Shown: positions 1 through 8,528, counted from the first letter of the stretch. The stretch: 11,802 nucleotides of DNA from Acanthamoeba lenticulata (GCA_002179805.1 NAVB01005405.1:1-11802); one strand, 5' to 3'. Numbers and translations: made by a program. Notes: generated from the letters alone by a model not told the origin.

Positions 1-111
1 AAAGTGAAGTTGATTGCCGTACAATCGCACTTGCAGATAGCAGTAGTCCGGGTGAATATTGAGCTTCACCGCCTCAACACGGTTCTCTGCTTCTGTGCTT
101 CCCTCTTCCAT
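1..111 (-). CDS. Possible 5' end of an unknown gene, running off the window
   Basis: On the minus strand an ATG at 111-109 opens a frame that stays open for 37 codons to the first base of the window. The peptide starts MEEGSTEAENRVEAVKLNIH and goes on as alternating hydrophobic and charged residues, more like real coding than a chance frame. It would be transcribed divergently from COX17, about 186 bp away. I do not recognise a family. The short length and lack of a visible end keep this tentative; the stretch could also be untranslated leader. Confidence 0.4.
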   Translation of the reverse strand, partial: MEEGSTEAENRVEAVKLNIHPDYCYLQVRLYGNQLHF

Positions 112-297
112 CTTGGGCCGGAGAAGAAAAAAGGGAAAGAGAAACAAGAGAAAGAAAAGAGCAGCCCAAAAGCCAAGGCCATCCCTGGCATTCTCCAATA
201 ATACCAGGAAATCCCCGTCCGTTGCGGCGATTACGAACAGAAGCAAGAGATTGAAGTCGGTCCGGCTCAATTCCGATCTTCACCTCTGCGCCTCACC
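112..297. promoter_or_regulatory. Intergenic region between COX17 and the leftward partial gene
   Basis: These 186 bp separate the proposed leftward start at 111 from the COX17 start at 298. They hold a purine-rich run (about 119-163), then a mixed stretch ending in a C-rich leader directly before the COX17 ATG. I see no clear TATA box. If the leftward gene is real, this is a compact bidirectional promoter; that role is inferred from geometry only. Plus-strand frames crossing it encode a lysine/arginine-rich peptide with no family look and are probably not genes. Confidence 0.35.
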
Positions 298-498
298 ATG
301 AGCACCTCAGCCGCCCCCGCCACCACCACGGACAACGCGCCCAAGACGAACGCTGCCGGAAAGCGCATTTGCTGCGTGTGCAAGGACACGAAGAAGGTGC
401 GGGACGAGTGCATCTTCCAATTCGGCGAGGAGAAGTGCCAAGAGCCCATCGAGCTCCACAAGGTCTGCTTGAGGAGTGAGGGTTTCGACATTCAGTGA
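298..498 (+). CDS. COX17: Cytochrome c oxidase copper chaperone COX17
   Basis: Complete 66-residue protein in one exon. COX17 works in the mitochondrial intermembrane space, delivering Cu(I) to SCO1/SCO2 and COX11 for building the copper centres of cytochrome c oxidase. The signature is fully present: the adjacent copper-binding pair C25-C26, then two CX9C halves, C28/C38 and C47/C57, which form the disulfide-bonded helical hairpin. Conserved surroundings such as KKVRDECI, GEEKC and the end HKVCLRSEGF match the family, and the length equals yeast and human COX17 (63-69 residues). The ATG at 298 leaves a 24-residue disordered Ala/Thr/Pro-rich N-terminus, normal for the family. Import would be through the MIA40 route, so no cleavable presequence is expected and none is seen. 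TGA stop at 496-498. Confidence 0.95.
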   Translation: MSTSAAPATTTDNAPKTNAAGKRICCVCKDTKKVRDECIFQFGEEKCQEPIELHKVCLRSEGFDIQ

Positions 499-626
499 TG
501 GATGAACACTTGTACAGTTCAAATTTTCAACCGCCGGATAAACACTGCGATTCAATTCCTATTTTTTCTTTTGCTTTTTCTCCCTGTATTCGTCTTGCTT
601 TGATGCACGCGTGAACAACACGTTTA

Positions 627-1974
627 ATGAGCCCTCCGCTCATCTACGATGTGCTGGAGACACCTGCTACTGCATCCATCGGCTTGACGTGTTGTCTGGT
701 TTGGCTGTGGATCAATTGGCGAGGAATTGGTACGCAACTGGACTCAGTTGTGGAAAGGTCAGTTGTCAGCTGATCGTTCACACGACAGGCTACGAGGATG
801 TGGGCTTGTCGTATGAAAAGGTGGTGGAGCAGGGCCAGTACTGGCGTGCCATCACCTCTTCCCTCAGTACCGCAATCCACTCCCCCAAGCACTTGCTCTT
901 CAGCACTTGTCTTGTTGTGACCCACCCTGTGCGGTTGTGTAATCACCACGGGACCTCAGGCCACATCAACTTGCTGCACCTGGCGTTCAACCTGTCCTCT
1001 CTCTGGTCCTGCCGCTTCCTCGAGTTGACGCATGGTGCTGCAGCCCGACCTCTTTCTCCTTTTCCCCGTGCGCTTCTGCCTAGCATGCACATTCACATTC
1101 GGTGCATTGTCCTTGATGTTGATCAACAACAGGGGTCATCTTCTACTTCAAGTTCTCCTTCCTCCTGATCGTGCTCTCGGTGGCGGTGATCCTCATCATC
1201 TACCACATCCTCCTCACCCACTTCCACCAAGAGCGCTACCGCAGCTCGTTGGCCGTCGGCTACTCCTGGTACACCCCAGCCGCGCGGCCTCCTGTTCGTG
1301 ATTGTTGTTGTTGTTGTTGGGTGCCGCTGCCTGTGGTCTCACCAGCATGCATGGCCCCCAGCGTCGTGTTTGGCTGGATGACGGTGGTCGCCCAGTGGTC
1401 CTCCTCGCCGACGATCGTCATGTTTGGCATCGCCGTGCCAGTCAGTGTAGCGCCCTTCCTGTCCCTCGTCCTCACGTCGATCATCATCCCCAACGCCTCC
1501 TTCATCGTGCGCACCCCCGCCACAGAGGCCACTATTCGCCCATAGAGTAGAAAAATGATCATGGACCAATTCACACGCAGGGCCACCTCTCGGGCATCAT
1601 CATCGGCTACCTCATCTCGTGGAATGCCTTCAGCTGGTTTGATGACACCTTCTTCTTCTACAGCTTGATCTGGTGCGATGTTCTCGTTCACATCCACGTT
1701 CATCTGTATCCACCGCTCACTTCTCGCCACCAACGCAGGGCCGCGATTTTGTTCCTGTACAGCCTGGCCACGACGGCCCAGGTCCCAATTCCCTTCCTCA
1801 GGCTCACGCCAGCGCCAGACCTGGAGGAGCAGCGAAGAGGCCAGCCCCACATCGTAGACGGGTACCGCGTAGTGGTGTTGTGTCTTATTTTATGTCATTT
1901 TTGTAGATATATTTTTCAAATCTTTTCATTCCGTCCTTTTCCTTGATCGCAGAGTCCTTAGCTGGCACCAATGA
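627..1974 (+). CDS. Rhomboid-family intramembrane protease, plant RBL13-like
   Basis: Exons 627-729, 789-866, 960-1034, 1133-1268, 1362-1506, 1581-1672, 1739-1861, 1953-1974 join in phase to 257 residues. Rhomboids are polytopic membrane serine proteases cutting within or beside transmembrane segments. Visible marks: an N-terminal hydrophobic segment about residues 16-31 after LETPAT; the H67-x3-N71 motif (HLAFN) of TM2; the serine motif GYSC at 128-131 (S130 nucleophile) followed by VVFGW; and GHLSG with H181 as catalytic partner in TM6. A seventh hydrophobic segment lies near 203-220. As I recall it, Arabidopsis RBL13 shares GYSCVVFGWMT, the block before GHLSG and the overall length of about 270. 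The serine motif has Cys where classical rhomboids have Gly (GxSG). Introns 867-959 and 1673-1738 are stop-free multiples of three. The last exon is least certain: the C-terminus could extend into 1975-2190 by other splicing. The substrate and the membrane it sits in are unknown. Confidence 0.85.
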
Positions 1975-2313
1975 TCGGCGTGACGAGGTTACCTGCGCGC
2001 GCTTCACAACGAGCGCAACTTGTCACACGAGGCAATCTCCGTGTACAAATTTGGTAACACTTTTCCCTTTTTCCAAAATGCCCCTCGCCGCAGGCCAAAA
2101 AAGGGTGGTGGCAAGATTTTCAAGCAAAAGGGTGGGGAAGGAACGTCTCTGTAGTGAACCTATAGAGCAGCGAGTTGAGAACTCAAGCTAGCGACGAGAG
2201 AGCTACTCCATCCTCTCGTTCTCTTGTCGTTGAGCGTCATTCCCCAATCCACCAAAACAGTTGCCTTTGGGGAGTCGAAAGGGTCCTTTTTGACCGAGGC
2301 CGGTAGCCATCAG
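1975..2313 (+). other. 339-bp gap with coding-like pieces but no settled gene
   Basis: Between the rhomboid stop and the acidic-protein start. Two stretches look more coding than spacer. About 1990-2054 encodes YLRALHNERNLSHEAISVYK in one frame. About 2095-2155 encodes a Lys/Gly-rich peptide with KKGGGKIFKQKGGEG in another. They are separated by a good intron, gtaaca at 2056 to the acceptor ending at about 2094, but the phase linking the two frames does not match, and neither frame has a convincing start. They may be alternative last exons of the rhomboid gene, a tiny separate gene, or UTR. The rest, up to 2313, looks like the leader of the next gene, ending with catcag just before its ATG. 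Confidence 0.3.
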
Positions 2314-4069
2314 ATGGATGCACCGCCGACGACGACGACCACGACGACGCCAGGAGGCCCCAGCGCAGAGCACCTTGGTAGCCAGAACGACGAGCCCGAG
2401 GTGGATATTGACGACTCTGAGATGGTCTGGAGCCATGACAGTGTAAGTGATGATGATGATGAAGCAGACGACGAGGATGATGGTGAACTTGTCTTCAGCG
2501 ATTGCGGAGACGATGACGATGACGACGACGAAGAAGAAGACGATGAAGAGGAGGAAGATAGCGAACAAGAGGATGAAGCAGAATCGAGCGACGGTGAGGA
2601 GGAAGGCGACGATGAGGAAGAGGAGGATATCAGCGACGATGACTCAGACATCGAGTCGATCCGGGTGCTAGAACCATCAACATCTGTGGCCACTGTGCCG
2701 GTTCCTGTTGCCACGGGTGGTACCGATCCACCGGCGGCCGAACCACCAAAGGCAGGCTGGGCCTCGCCTCGATCGCCCCAAACTGGCATCGAAGGTTGGC
2801 ACAGTAGCGGGTTTCCCGTGCCTACCTGCTCCGTTCAAGCTGAAGACGGGGCCAGCCTACACCACCCTCCGTCGGAGGTCGACTTGGAGTCCAAACTGGA
2901 ACAGTGCCTGCTGTACTCGGGGGAGGGCGATCCGCTCGGCGAGCTTGGGCTCAACGCTGAAGGCGATGGAACCTTATCCATAGATGACTGCGACTTCATC
3001 CTCGGGCTGTTGCGTGAGGATGTGGCGGGCTCCCTCCTCGATCATATCGACGAGCTGCCTGCACCTGATGATGCCCCTCAGTCAGAAACCACCACAACAA
3101 CCACCAGCAGCACCGGCGTCGCTGAGCTTTTGGACTCTGCCTACCACCTCAACATGCGCTTCAACGGTGCTCCACCACCACAAGCCCCTGATACGACCGC
3201 CGGTGGCGGTGGTGGAGGCAAGAAGACGCTGGCGCAACTCTTCGGTCTTCCGGAGCCGCTCTACCTGTCGCCGACGGCCGACCCACCGGCCTCTGCCCGG
3301 TACTATGGCGCCTGGCGCCAACGACCAACGCGCCGGTCGCCGCTTGTACTCCCGCCCTCGCTGGCGCCCTACCTCTCCCAGATGGTTGCTTACATGTCGC
3401 CTGGCGAGCCCCAGCCAAACGGTTCGCCCTCAAACCTCGTGTTCATACATCATCTCGTGCTTACAGTCTCTTTTTTGTGGGTGCGCAGATCGGCCGCAAG
3501 CGTCCTCCAGTTGCTCCAGCCCAACAAGCAAGCGAAAGAAGAACAGCAGTGATGTGGTGGCCACCCTGGGTCGGCCACGCGCATGCTCCGAGCCCAAGCG
3601 CATGTGGAACGGTGGGCACGCCCGACGGCGGCAGCAGGAGGAGGCCAGCCAAGCGCCGCACAACCACATGTACATCGCCCAGCAGCAGCAGCAGCAACAG
3701 CAGGAAGAGCTCGTGCCCAGCGCGCATCTGGAAGGCGACACGGCCCAATCGGCCCAACCGGACAACATCCTGACGACCTTCTTCGACTCTCCCATGAGCA
3801 CCATTTTCGACGCCTCGACGCCATGCTCGTCGCCTCTGTCGCCTGGCTTTTCGCAACATCAAGCCACGACGGGACAGTCACAGCATCTTACTACTTCTTC
3901 ATCTACATCCTCTTCCTGGTCCTACAACACCCCGACTTCACCAAAGCCAGCTTCGCCTGTAGCCCTGCACGTGTGCGACGTGGAGGGGGATGACATGTTC
4001 GTCGAGTTCCTTGACGAAGTCATGGAGTTCGCGTCGCAGTTGGAGCAACAAGAGCTCCTCTCCGCTTGA
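2314..4069 (+). CDS. Unknown acidic, polyglutamine-containing, probably nuclear protein
   Basis: Two exons, 2314-3421 and 3489-4069, joined phase 1 (donor gttcgc, acceptor after a T-rich tract ending gcgcag), give about 562 residues; TGA at 4067-4069. I recognise no family. Order of parts: Thr/Pro-rich start; an Asp/Glu/Ser tract about residues 45-110 (2445-2645) including seven Asp in a row; a Pro-rich linker; a helical-looking block starting SEVDLESKLEQCLLYSGEG, near residue 188, and running into DDCDFILGLLRED; a six-Gly run before KKTLAQLFGLPEPLYL; then in exon 2 the basic SKRKKN, a possible nuclear signal, eight Gln (3680-3703), Ser/Pro/Thr-rich sequence, and an acidic helix at the C-terminus (DDMFVEFLDEVMEFASQLEQ). 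Acidic patches plus polyQ suggest a transcription or chromatin factor, but that is inference. The frame is open upstream to 2224 without another ATG. The splice is not unique: donor 3439 (phase 0) would read IGRKRPPVAP and need a further intron. Confidence 0.65.
2445..2645 (+). repeat. Asp/Glu codon-repeat tract inside the acidic protein
   Basis: About 200 bp made almost wholly of GAY, GAR and AGY codons, coding for the acidic tract of the 2314-4069 gene. Codon types are mixed (gatgatgat, gacgacgac, gaagaagaa, gaggag), so it is an imperfect trinucleotide repeat, not a fresh pure expansion. The antisense reads as a long serine-rich open frame, which is a by-product of this composition. Confidence 0.85.
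3680..3703 (+). repeat. CAG/CAA repeat encoding eight glutamines
   Basis: Eight consecutive Gln codons (seven CAG, one CAA) in the second exon of the acidic protein. The single CAA interruption is usual in stable polyQ tracts. A minus-strand frame reads the same bases as poly-Cys and is spurious. Confidence 0.9.
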
Positions 4070-4193
4070 GGTCATCACTTGCAACGTACAACACAACCAT
4101 GCAGAAAGAAAAAAAAAGATGATCCATGAAAATCGCTGTCGACACAAAATATTTGCGCTCACAGGGAAAGCGAGGGAGAAAAGTAGTCCCCCC

Positions 4194-5349
4194 ATGTCGC
4201 ACCAACAAGACCAGAGCAACGGCCTCGCCCCTCACTCAGCAGCTCACGATGGAGACGCCATCGATCCAAAGCTGGCGAAGCTTCTTCCTGAGAACATCTT
4301 CTTCATCGATTCAAAGCGAGTAGAGGCCATTATGCAGGAAATGGGCTACACTTCTCACCTCGACCTGCTGCACGAGATTCTCAAGCTGGCCGCTCGTCGT
4401 GCTCGCCCACCGATTTCGCGATTCTATGTGGGTACCGTTGGCTTGAGCCAAGCTGGCCACATTTACTGCGGCGGTAACGTTGAGTTCGACACTTTGACTC
4501 TGAACGACGCCATCCACGGCGAACAGTGCCTTATCGCACGCCTTCTGAACGCCGACGAGGAGGGTATGGTGTGCTTCAGTGTAAACGCGCCGCCCTGTGG
4601 CCACTGCCGGCAGTTCATCAATGAGCTCGACGTCAGCGAACTCAAAATCGCGATTACCGGCCGGGGTACCTTCTCGCTCGACCAGCTCCTGCCGTTCAGC
4701 TTCGGTCCCAACGACCTGGGCAACGCTACACGGCTTCTGCGCCATCCTTCCTATGCAATCACCCTCCATCAGCAGGCCGACAACGACGAGCTCGTGGCAC
4801 TGGCTGTGAAGGCCGCCAGCCGTGCCTACTCCCCCTACACCGAGTGCCCCTCGGGTTCGTTCTCTTCTCTTTTGCTCCCTCCATAATTATTTCCAAATAT
4901 TTATGAAGCAAGATATAATATCTGAAATGAATAAATAATAAATTAAATATTTATTATTAAATTTGTGCGGCCGTCGTTGCACAGGCGTGGCGCTGCGCCT
5001 GAAGGACGGAAGCACGTACCGGGGCTCCTACATCGAGAACGCGGCCTACAACCCGTCCCTGCCGCCCCTCCAGTCGGCTCTCACGGGCCTGGTCGGCGAC
5101 GAGAGGCAGTGGGAAGAGATCGAGGAGTGCGTGCTGGTCGAGAAGCGTACGACCCCCCTCTCTTCCCCCGCCCCCAATGGAGGCCACGCACGCGCGGGTC
5201 AGCGCTGACCGTTTGGGTGGGGGGCTCGCGCAGAGGACGGACTCATCTCGCAGGAGGGCATCACCCGACGGCTGCTCGCCAGGATCGCCCCGCAGGCCAC
5301 CCTCCGTGTGCACACCATCGACTCCTCCGTCAAGCAGCCCGCCGCGTGA
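4194..5349 (+). CDS. CDA: Cytidine deaminase (two-domain, homodimer type)
   Basis: Exons 4194-4854, 4985-5146 and 5234-5349 (phase 1 at both joins) give 312 residues; TGA at 5347-5349. The enzyme hydrolyses cytidine and deoxycytidine to uridine and deoxyuridine in pyrimidine salvage. It is the long form seen in E. coli Cdd (294 residues) and plants: a catalytic N-terminal domain followed by a degenerate second domain without zinc ligands. Zinc ligands are H108 (HGEQ), C135 and C138 (PPCGHCRQF), and the proton shuttle is E110. Substrate-loop sequence GGNVEFDTLTLNDAIHGEQ is well kept. The second domain contains SPYTECPSG, split by intron 1, then GVALRL and GSYIENAAYNPSLPPLQSAL, and ends in a block corresponding to the last strand of plant enzymes. 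One small variation: HGE where HAE or CAE is usual. No targeting signal is obvious, so it is probably cytosolic. The start is only 124 bp after the upstream stop; the 49-residue lead before the first conserved block supports ATG 4194. Confidence 0.95.
4855..4984 (+). other. AT-rich intron 1 of the cytidine deaminase gene
   Basis: This 130-nt intron (donor gttcgt, acceptor ttgcacag) contains a stretch of about 80 nt that is almost all A/T, built from ataa, aataaat and ttatta units. It contrasts sharply with the GC-rich exons on both sides. It falls inside the CPSG motif that opens the second deaminase domain. I read the composition as an intron property, not an insertion. Confidence 0.85.
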
Positions 5350-5579
5350 GCACCCGACCGCCTTGCACCCGACCGTTGGGGCAAGCCAGGCGCCTGGCGA
5401 AGTGAGCCTCAACGTCGAGCAAGCTTGGCGCCAGCTCCCTTAATGCCTCCTTCCTTCAACCCTCCCATTTTTGTTGTTGTACTACTTGAACGTCGTAGAT
5501 TGTCATTTGCGTCAATCAACCGAAGCTTCCTTTCTTGACCGCTCCGGAGCACACAAAAAAAAGGCGAACGAGGACTAGC
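5350..5579. other. Convergent 3' spacer between CDA and the MYND-protein gene
   Basis: 230 bp lying between two gene ends that face each other (CDA stop 5349 on plus, MYND stop 5582-5580 on minus). It must hold both 3' ends. An 11-nt direct repeat, gcacccgaccg, occurs at 5350-5360 and again at 5365-5375. A T-rich stretch follows near 5455-5485. No separate gene is seen; an open frame crossing from the last CDA exon has no family features. Confidence 0.6.
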
Positions 5580-8383
5580 TTAGGGAGAGGCCCCAGGGAG
5601 GTTGTGCATTGTGCTGGTGGCCAATGTGGCCGGCGAGGAGGAGGAGGAAGAGGAGGAGGATGACGCGGGCGAGGAGGGGCCACAGTGGGGTTTGTGCGCG
5701 GACCAGTCCTTCCGTTGACACTCTGCGCTGCAGTAGCCAATGGCGCGGCATCGCGAGCACAACTTCACCTTGCCGGCCCGGCTCCCGCAGAAAGCGCACG
5801 GCCGCTGCCCCGCTGCTGCGTCACCGGTGGTTTTTGTGTGTTGTTGTGCTGCCGTCTTGTCGACGCCACCAACTTGCTGTCCTCCGCGCGCGTGTGGCCG
5901 CTGACCGGGCTCAGGAGTAGGATAGGTGATCTGGACTGTCTCGTCGCCGAGCTTGATGATAAACCTGAATGAAACAAATTGTTGCGCATCCAGGATAAGC
6001 CCAAGTACGGATGATAAGCTCATGTTGTGTTGCGGCACGCCACGTACGTGTGCGGGCTGTACATGACGAAGCCGTCTTCGCCGATCCCGGTTGGTCGGAG
6101 GTGGCCTTTCTTGAGCCATTTCCTGCAGCGCCGCCATATCAGCCACCACACGCGCACACAGATGACGGGAGGCGCGAACCAAATGGCGACCATGGCGTAG
6201 ATGAGGACGGTCAGCTCCGAGGGCGTGGGCCGTCTCTCCCACTGCTGCACCTCCCGCTGCTCGGAGTCGCTCTCTGCGGCAACATCAGGCCCCCTCATGT
6301 CAACCGCACCATCACGCGAGGACGGATTGGGGGAAGAGCTTTACGGGTGGTGACGGTGGGGTAGGGAAACGTGTGGTGGTCCTTCTCGAGAAAATCGTCC
6401 CGCGCGCTGGCCAGTTTCCACTCGTGCGCCAGGAACGCGCGCTCCTCCGGCAACGGCACCTCTGCGCGCCATCACCGCCACGACGCCGTTATCGTCGCAT
6501 GCGATGGCCGGAGCAGGAAATGGGCCAACAACGGCACACACGCACCATCGCGCGACACAAAGTCGAGGCAGACATCGTCCGTCATGCGGGCCTCTTCCTC
6601 GGTCCATGCGGCCGGGTCCGTGAACGCCCGCGAGTGGTGCAGGTAAAGCCCGCTGGTTTGGGTCAAATAAGAACGCGACCTCGAGGTGAGTGTGTGGTGT
6701 GTGTGTGTCGCCCACTTTCTCCCTCCACCGTTCAAGCGTCGCACCAGCTGGCGTGGAGGTAGTCCACGTAGGACGAAGATGAGGAAGATGAGGAAGAGGT
6801 CGAGGTCGAGAAGGAGGAGGCGTGTCGCGACTGGGCTTCATCGTCGTCGTCGTCGGCGCCTTGGTGGCCGAGCACCGTGACCAGCCAGTGCTTGGCCCCG
6901 AGGCTCAGCGTGAACGTGTGCCTCTCCGACAGCCACCGCCACGGCGCTGTTGTGCCGTCACCCCACCACCATCGCCATCATCATCACCATCATCATCATC
7001 ATCATCATGATGACGCGCCGCAACACGTCAGCATCAACTCGTCCCCCCCTCGTCCGGTTGTCGGCTGCTTTCCCCCGCGAGGGAGGGGGATTATTGGGGG
7101 GGGGAGGGGAACGCGGTACCGGCGCGGTAGAACTTGCTGGCGCTCTCGAAGAATCGGTCGACGAGCTCCGCGCTCATGCCCGGCACGCGCAGGAGCGGGT
7201 CGTCCTCCATGCCGCCCTGCCGCTTGTACAGCTCCTGCCCCAGCCGTCTCCGCTCTGCTCATGCCAAGTTGCATGACGCGCGTGTGTCGACCGCACACAC
7301 GCACACACGGGCAGCGAAGGGATCAGTCTACAGGCCGCACACGCACACGCGCACGGTGATGGTGCTGGTTGACGACGACGAGGAGGATGACGAAGAGGAG
7401 GATGGTGGTGGTGGTGAACCCTTGGCGGGGAGGGGCTGGATGGCCCACTTGACGGACCAGGCCTGGAGGACCTGGAGGGCCTCGCGCTGCGTGTCCGGCG
7501 AGTCGAACACTATCAGCTTGGGCCTCTGGGGCTCCTCCTGCGCCCCCTCCTGCTCCCCCGAGCTAGATTGTACATTGTTTGAATATTTGAAACACACGCT
7601 CGTCAGTGGGCAGTTGCCATCATCAAGCCCAAGGGGGGAACAGGTGGGGACGCACTTGTCGGGGTCGAGGGCGTAGGCCACGTATCGCCGCACGTAGTCG
7701 TCCTTGGTCACGCACCTGTGTTGTGTGCTCTAAGCGAGCGGCCGATGATGGCGGTGGCGGGATTCGTACCCGGAAGTGCTGACGTGCTCGGCCTTGTTCA
7801 TCTCGCGCACGTACGAGAGCGGCGCCGAGTTCAGCATCCGCGTCAGGCTCTGCTCCCCCGCCACGTCCCATCACCTTTGGCGATCAGCTCCCCAACAAGA
7901 GCGCGTGCGGGCACATGCATGCACGACACACACGCGCGAAGAACACGTGCGGGCGCACGTACCCGCACGATGGTGTTGTGGTAGAGGTCGCCCGGCGCGA
8001 AGCAGCGGCTGAGGGCGCGCGCCAAGCAGAAGACCACGCTCTCGTCTGATGCGGAGAGACCCGCCCCCCAAGAAAACGCCGGCGAGTGATGAGGAAGAAG
8101 AGGAAGGAGGGGTGTGGCACGATGTGGCGCTCGAGAGGTGGTGCGACGTACTGCGTTGGTACTCAATGATGCGGTAGTTGGCGTTGAGTACGCACCCGCG
8201 GCTGTGGTTGACGAGGAGCTGGTAGTTGCCGAGCCCGCCCTCCTCCACCTCCCACGGCACGTAGTACCATGTGTCCTCGGCTTGAGGCAGCCTGCCAGCA
8301 CGCCATCTCAGATCTGAGATCTTTCGTGCAAGAGAGTAATCAGCAGTCGTACTTTCGGCCACTTTCGAGGGTGGCCTTGGCAT
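5580..8383 (-). CDS. Unknown membrane-linked protein with C-terminal MYND zinc finger
   Basis: Exons (minus, 5' to 3'): 8383-8152, 8045-7963, 7849-7770, 7715-7656, 7562-7420, 7254-7120, 6946-6745, 6652-6546, 6461-6345, 6273-6048, 5964-5580. All ten joins keep phase, giving 589 residues. The MYND finger is complete: C518/C521, C531/C534, C540/C544, H552/C556, ending KDWSAHKPHC. MYND domains bind zinc and usually mediate protein contacts. Residues about 407-426 (LTVLIYAMVAIWFAPPVICV) followed by a Trp/Arg/Lys-rich stretch look like a transmembrane or membrane-anchor segment. Elsewhere are conserved-looking blocks I cannot place (WYYVPWEVEEGGLGNYQLLV; FCLARALSRCFAPGDLYHNT; YLHHSRAFTDPAAWTEEEAR), a Ser run near 300, an Asp run near 280 and a final ten-Ser run. 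Two 93-nt segments, 7655-7563 and 5905-5813, are stop-free; the first is modelled as intron, the second is kept as coding but has gtcagc/gcagcag ends. No SET domain is visible. ATG 8383 is the first Met after an upstream non-ATG stretch. Function unknown. Confidence 0.8.
6686..6708. repeat. GT-rich microsatellite in a MYND-gene intron
   Basis: A short imperfect GT run (CA on the coding strand) inside the intron 6744-6653. It gives the pyrimidine-alternating lead toward the acceptor. Similar CA-rich bits lie at about 7292-7309 and 7336-7355 in the intron 7419-7255 of the same gene. Confidence 0.75.
6964..7012. repeat. CAT trinucleotide microsatellite in a MYND-gene intron
   Basis: An imperfect CAT array (ATG on the coding, minus strand) in the 173-nt intron 7119-6947, the longest intron of that gene. 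In one plus-strand frame it reads as a His run, which is not a gene. It lies about 20 nt upstream of the acceptor and could vary in length between strains. Confidence 0.85.
8305..8320. repeat. 16-bp perfect palindrome in the first MYND-gene exon
   Basis: atctcagatctgagat reads identically on both strands. It lies about 65 bp inside the proposed coding start of the 5580-8383 gene. It may be a chance match or a dimeric protein site near the promoter; nothing else in the sequence decides. Confidence 0.6.
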
Positions 8384-8528
8384 GTGAAGGAGAGGAGCCC
8401 TTTTCTTTGGCACCCTGCTTGCTCGCCTTCTTCATCTGGTCATTTGATGTTAAAACTTTGTTCTATTTCCTGATCGTTTCTTCTCGATATTCAAGAAGAA
8501 AACATAGGAGAAAAGAGCTTGGGTTCCT
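8384..8528 (-). promoter_or_regulatory. Spacer between TOP3B stop and MYND-gene start
   Basis: 145 bp between tandem minus-strand genes, so it must hold the TOP3B 3' end and the MYND-gene promoter. The part nearest TOP3B (about 8450-8520) is A/T-rich with a run of aagaagaaaac on the plus strand. No clear promoter motif is visible. The tightness matches other gaps in the window (124-230 bp). Confidence 0.4.

Noticed and set aside
59..301. Plus-strand basic open frame overlapping the COX17 start
   Set aside because: Lysine/arginine-rich low-complexity peptide from a purine tract, starting without a convincing context and overlapping the COX17 ATG.
1303..1319. ttg repeat in the rhomboid gene
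   Set aside because: A short simple repeat inside intron 1269-1361 with no sign of function.
2310..2789. Long minus-strand open frame rich in serine
   Set aside because: It is the antisense of the Asp/Glu codon tract; composition alone keeps it open and no family features are present.
3430..3881. Three overlapping minus-strand frames, one with a poly-Cys run
   Set aside because: They are shadows of the polyQ and Pro/Ser-rich exon of the plus-strand acidic protein.
6964..7012. Plus-strand poly-His frame
   Set aside because: It comes from the CAT microsatellite in an intron of the minus-strand MYND gene.
7757..7775. tRNA T-arm-like sequence (cgggtacgaatcccg on minus)
   Set aside because: Stem and loop resemble a T-arm, but there is no D-arm, anticodon arm or acceptor stem at the right distance, and it overlaps a well-supported splice donor.
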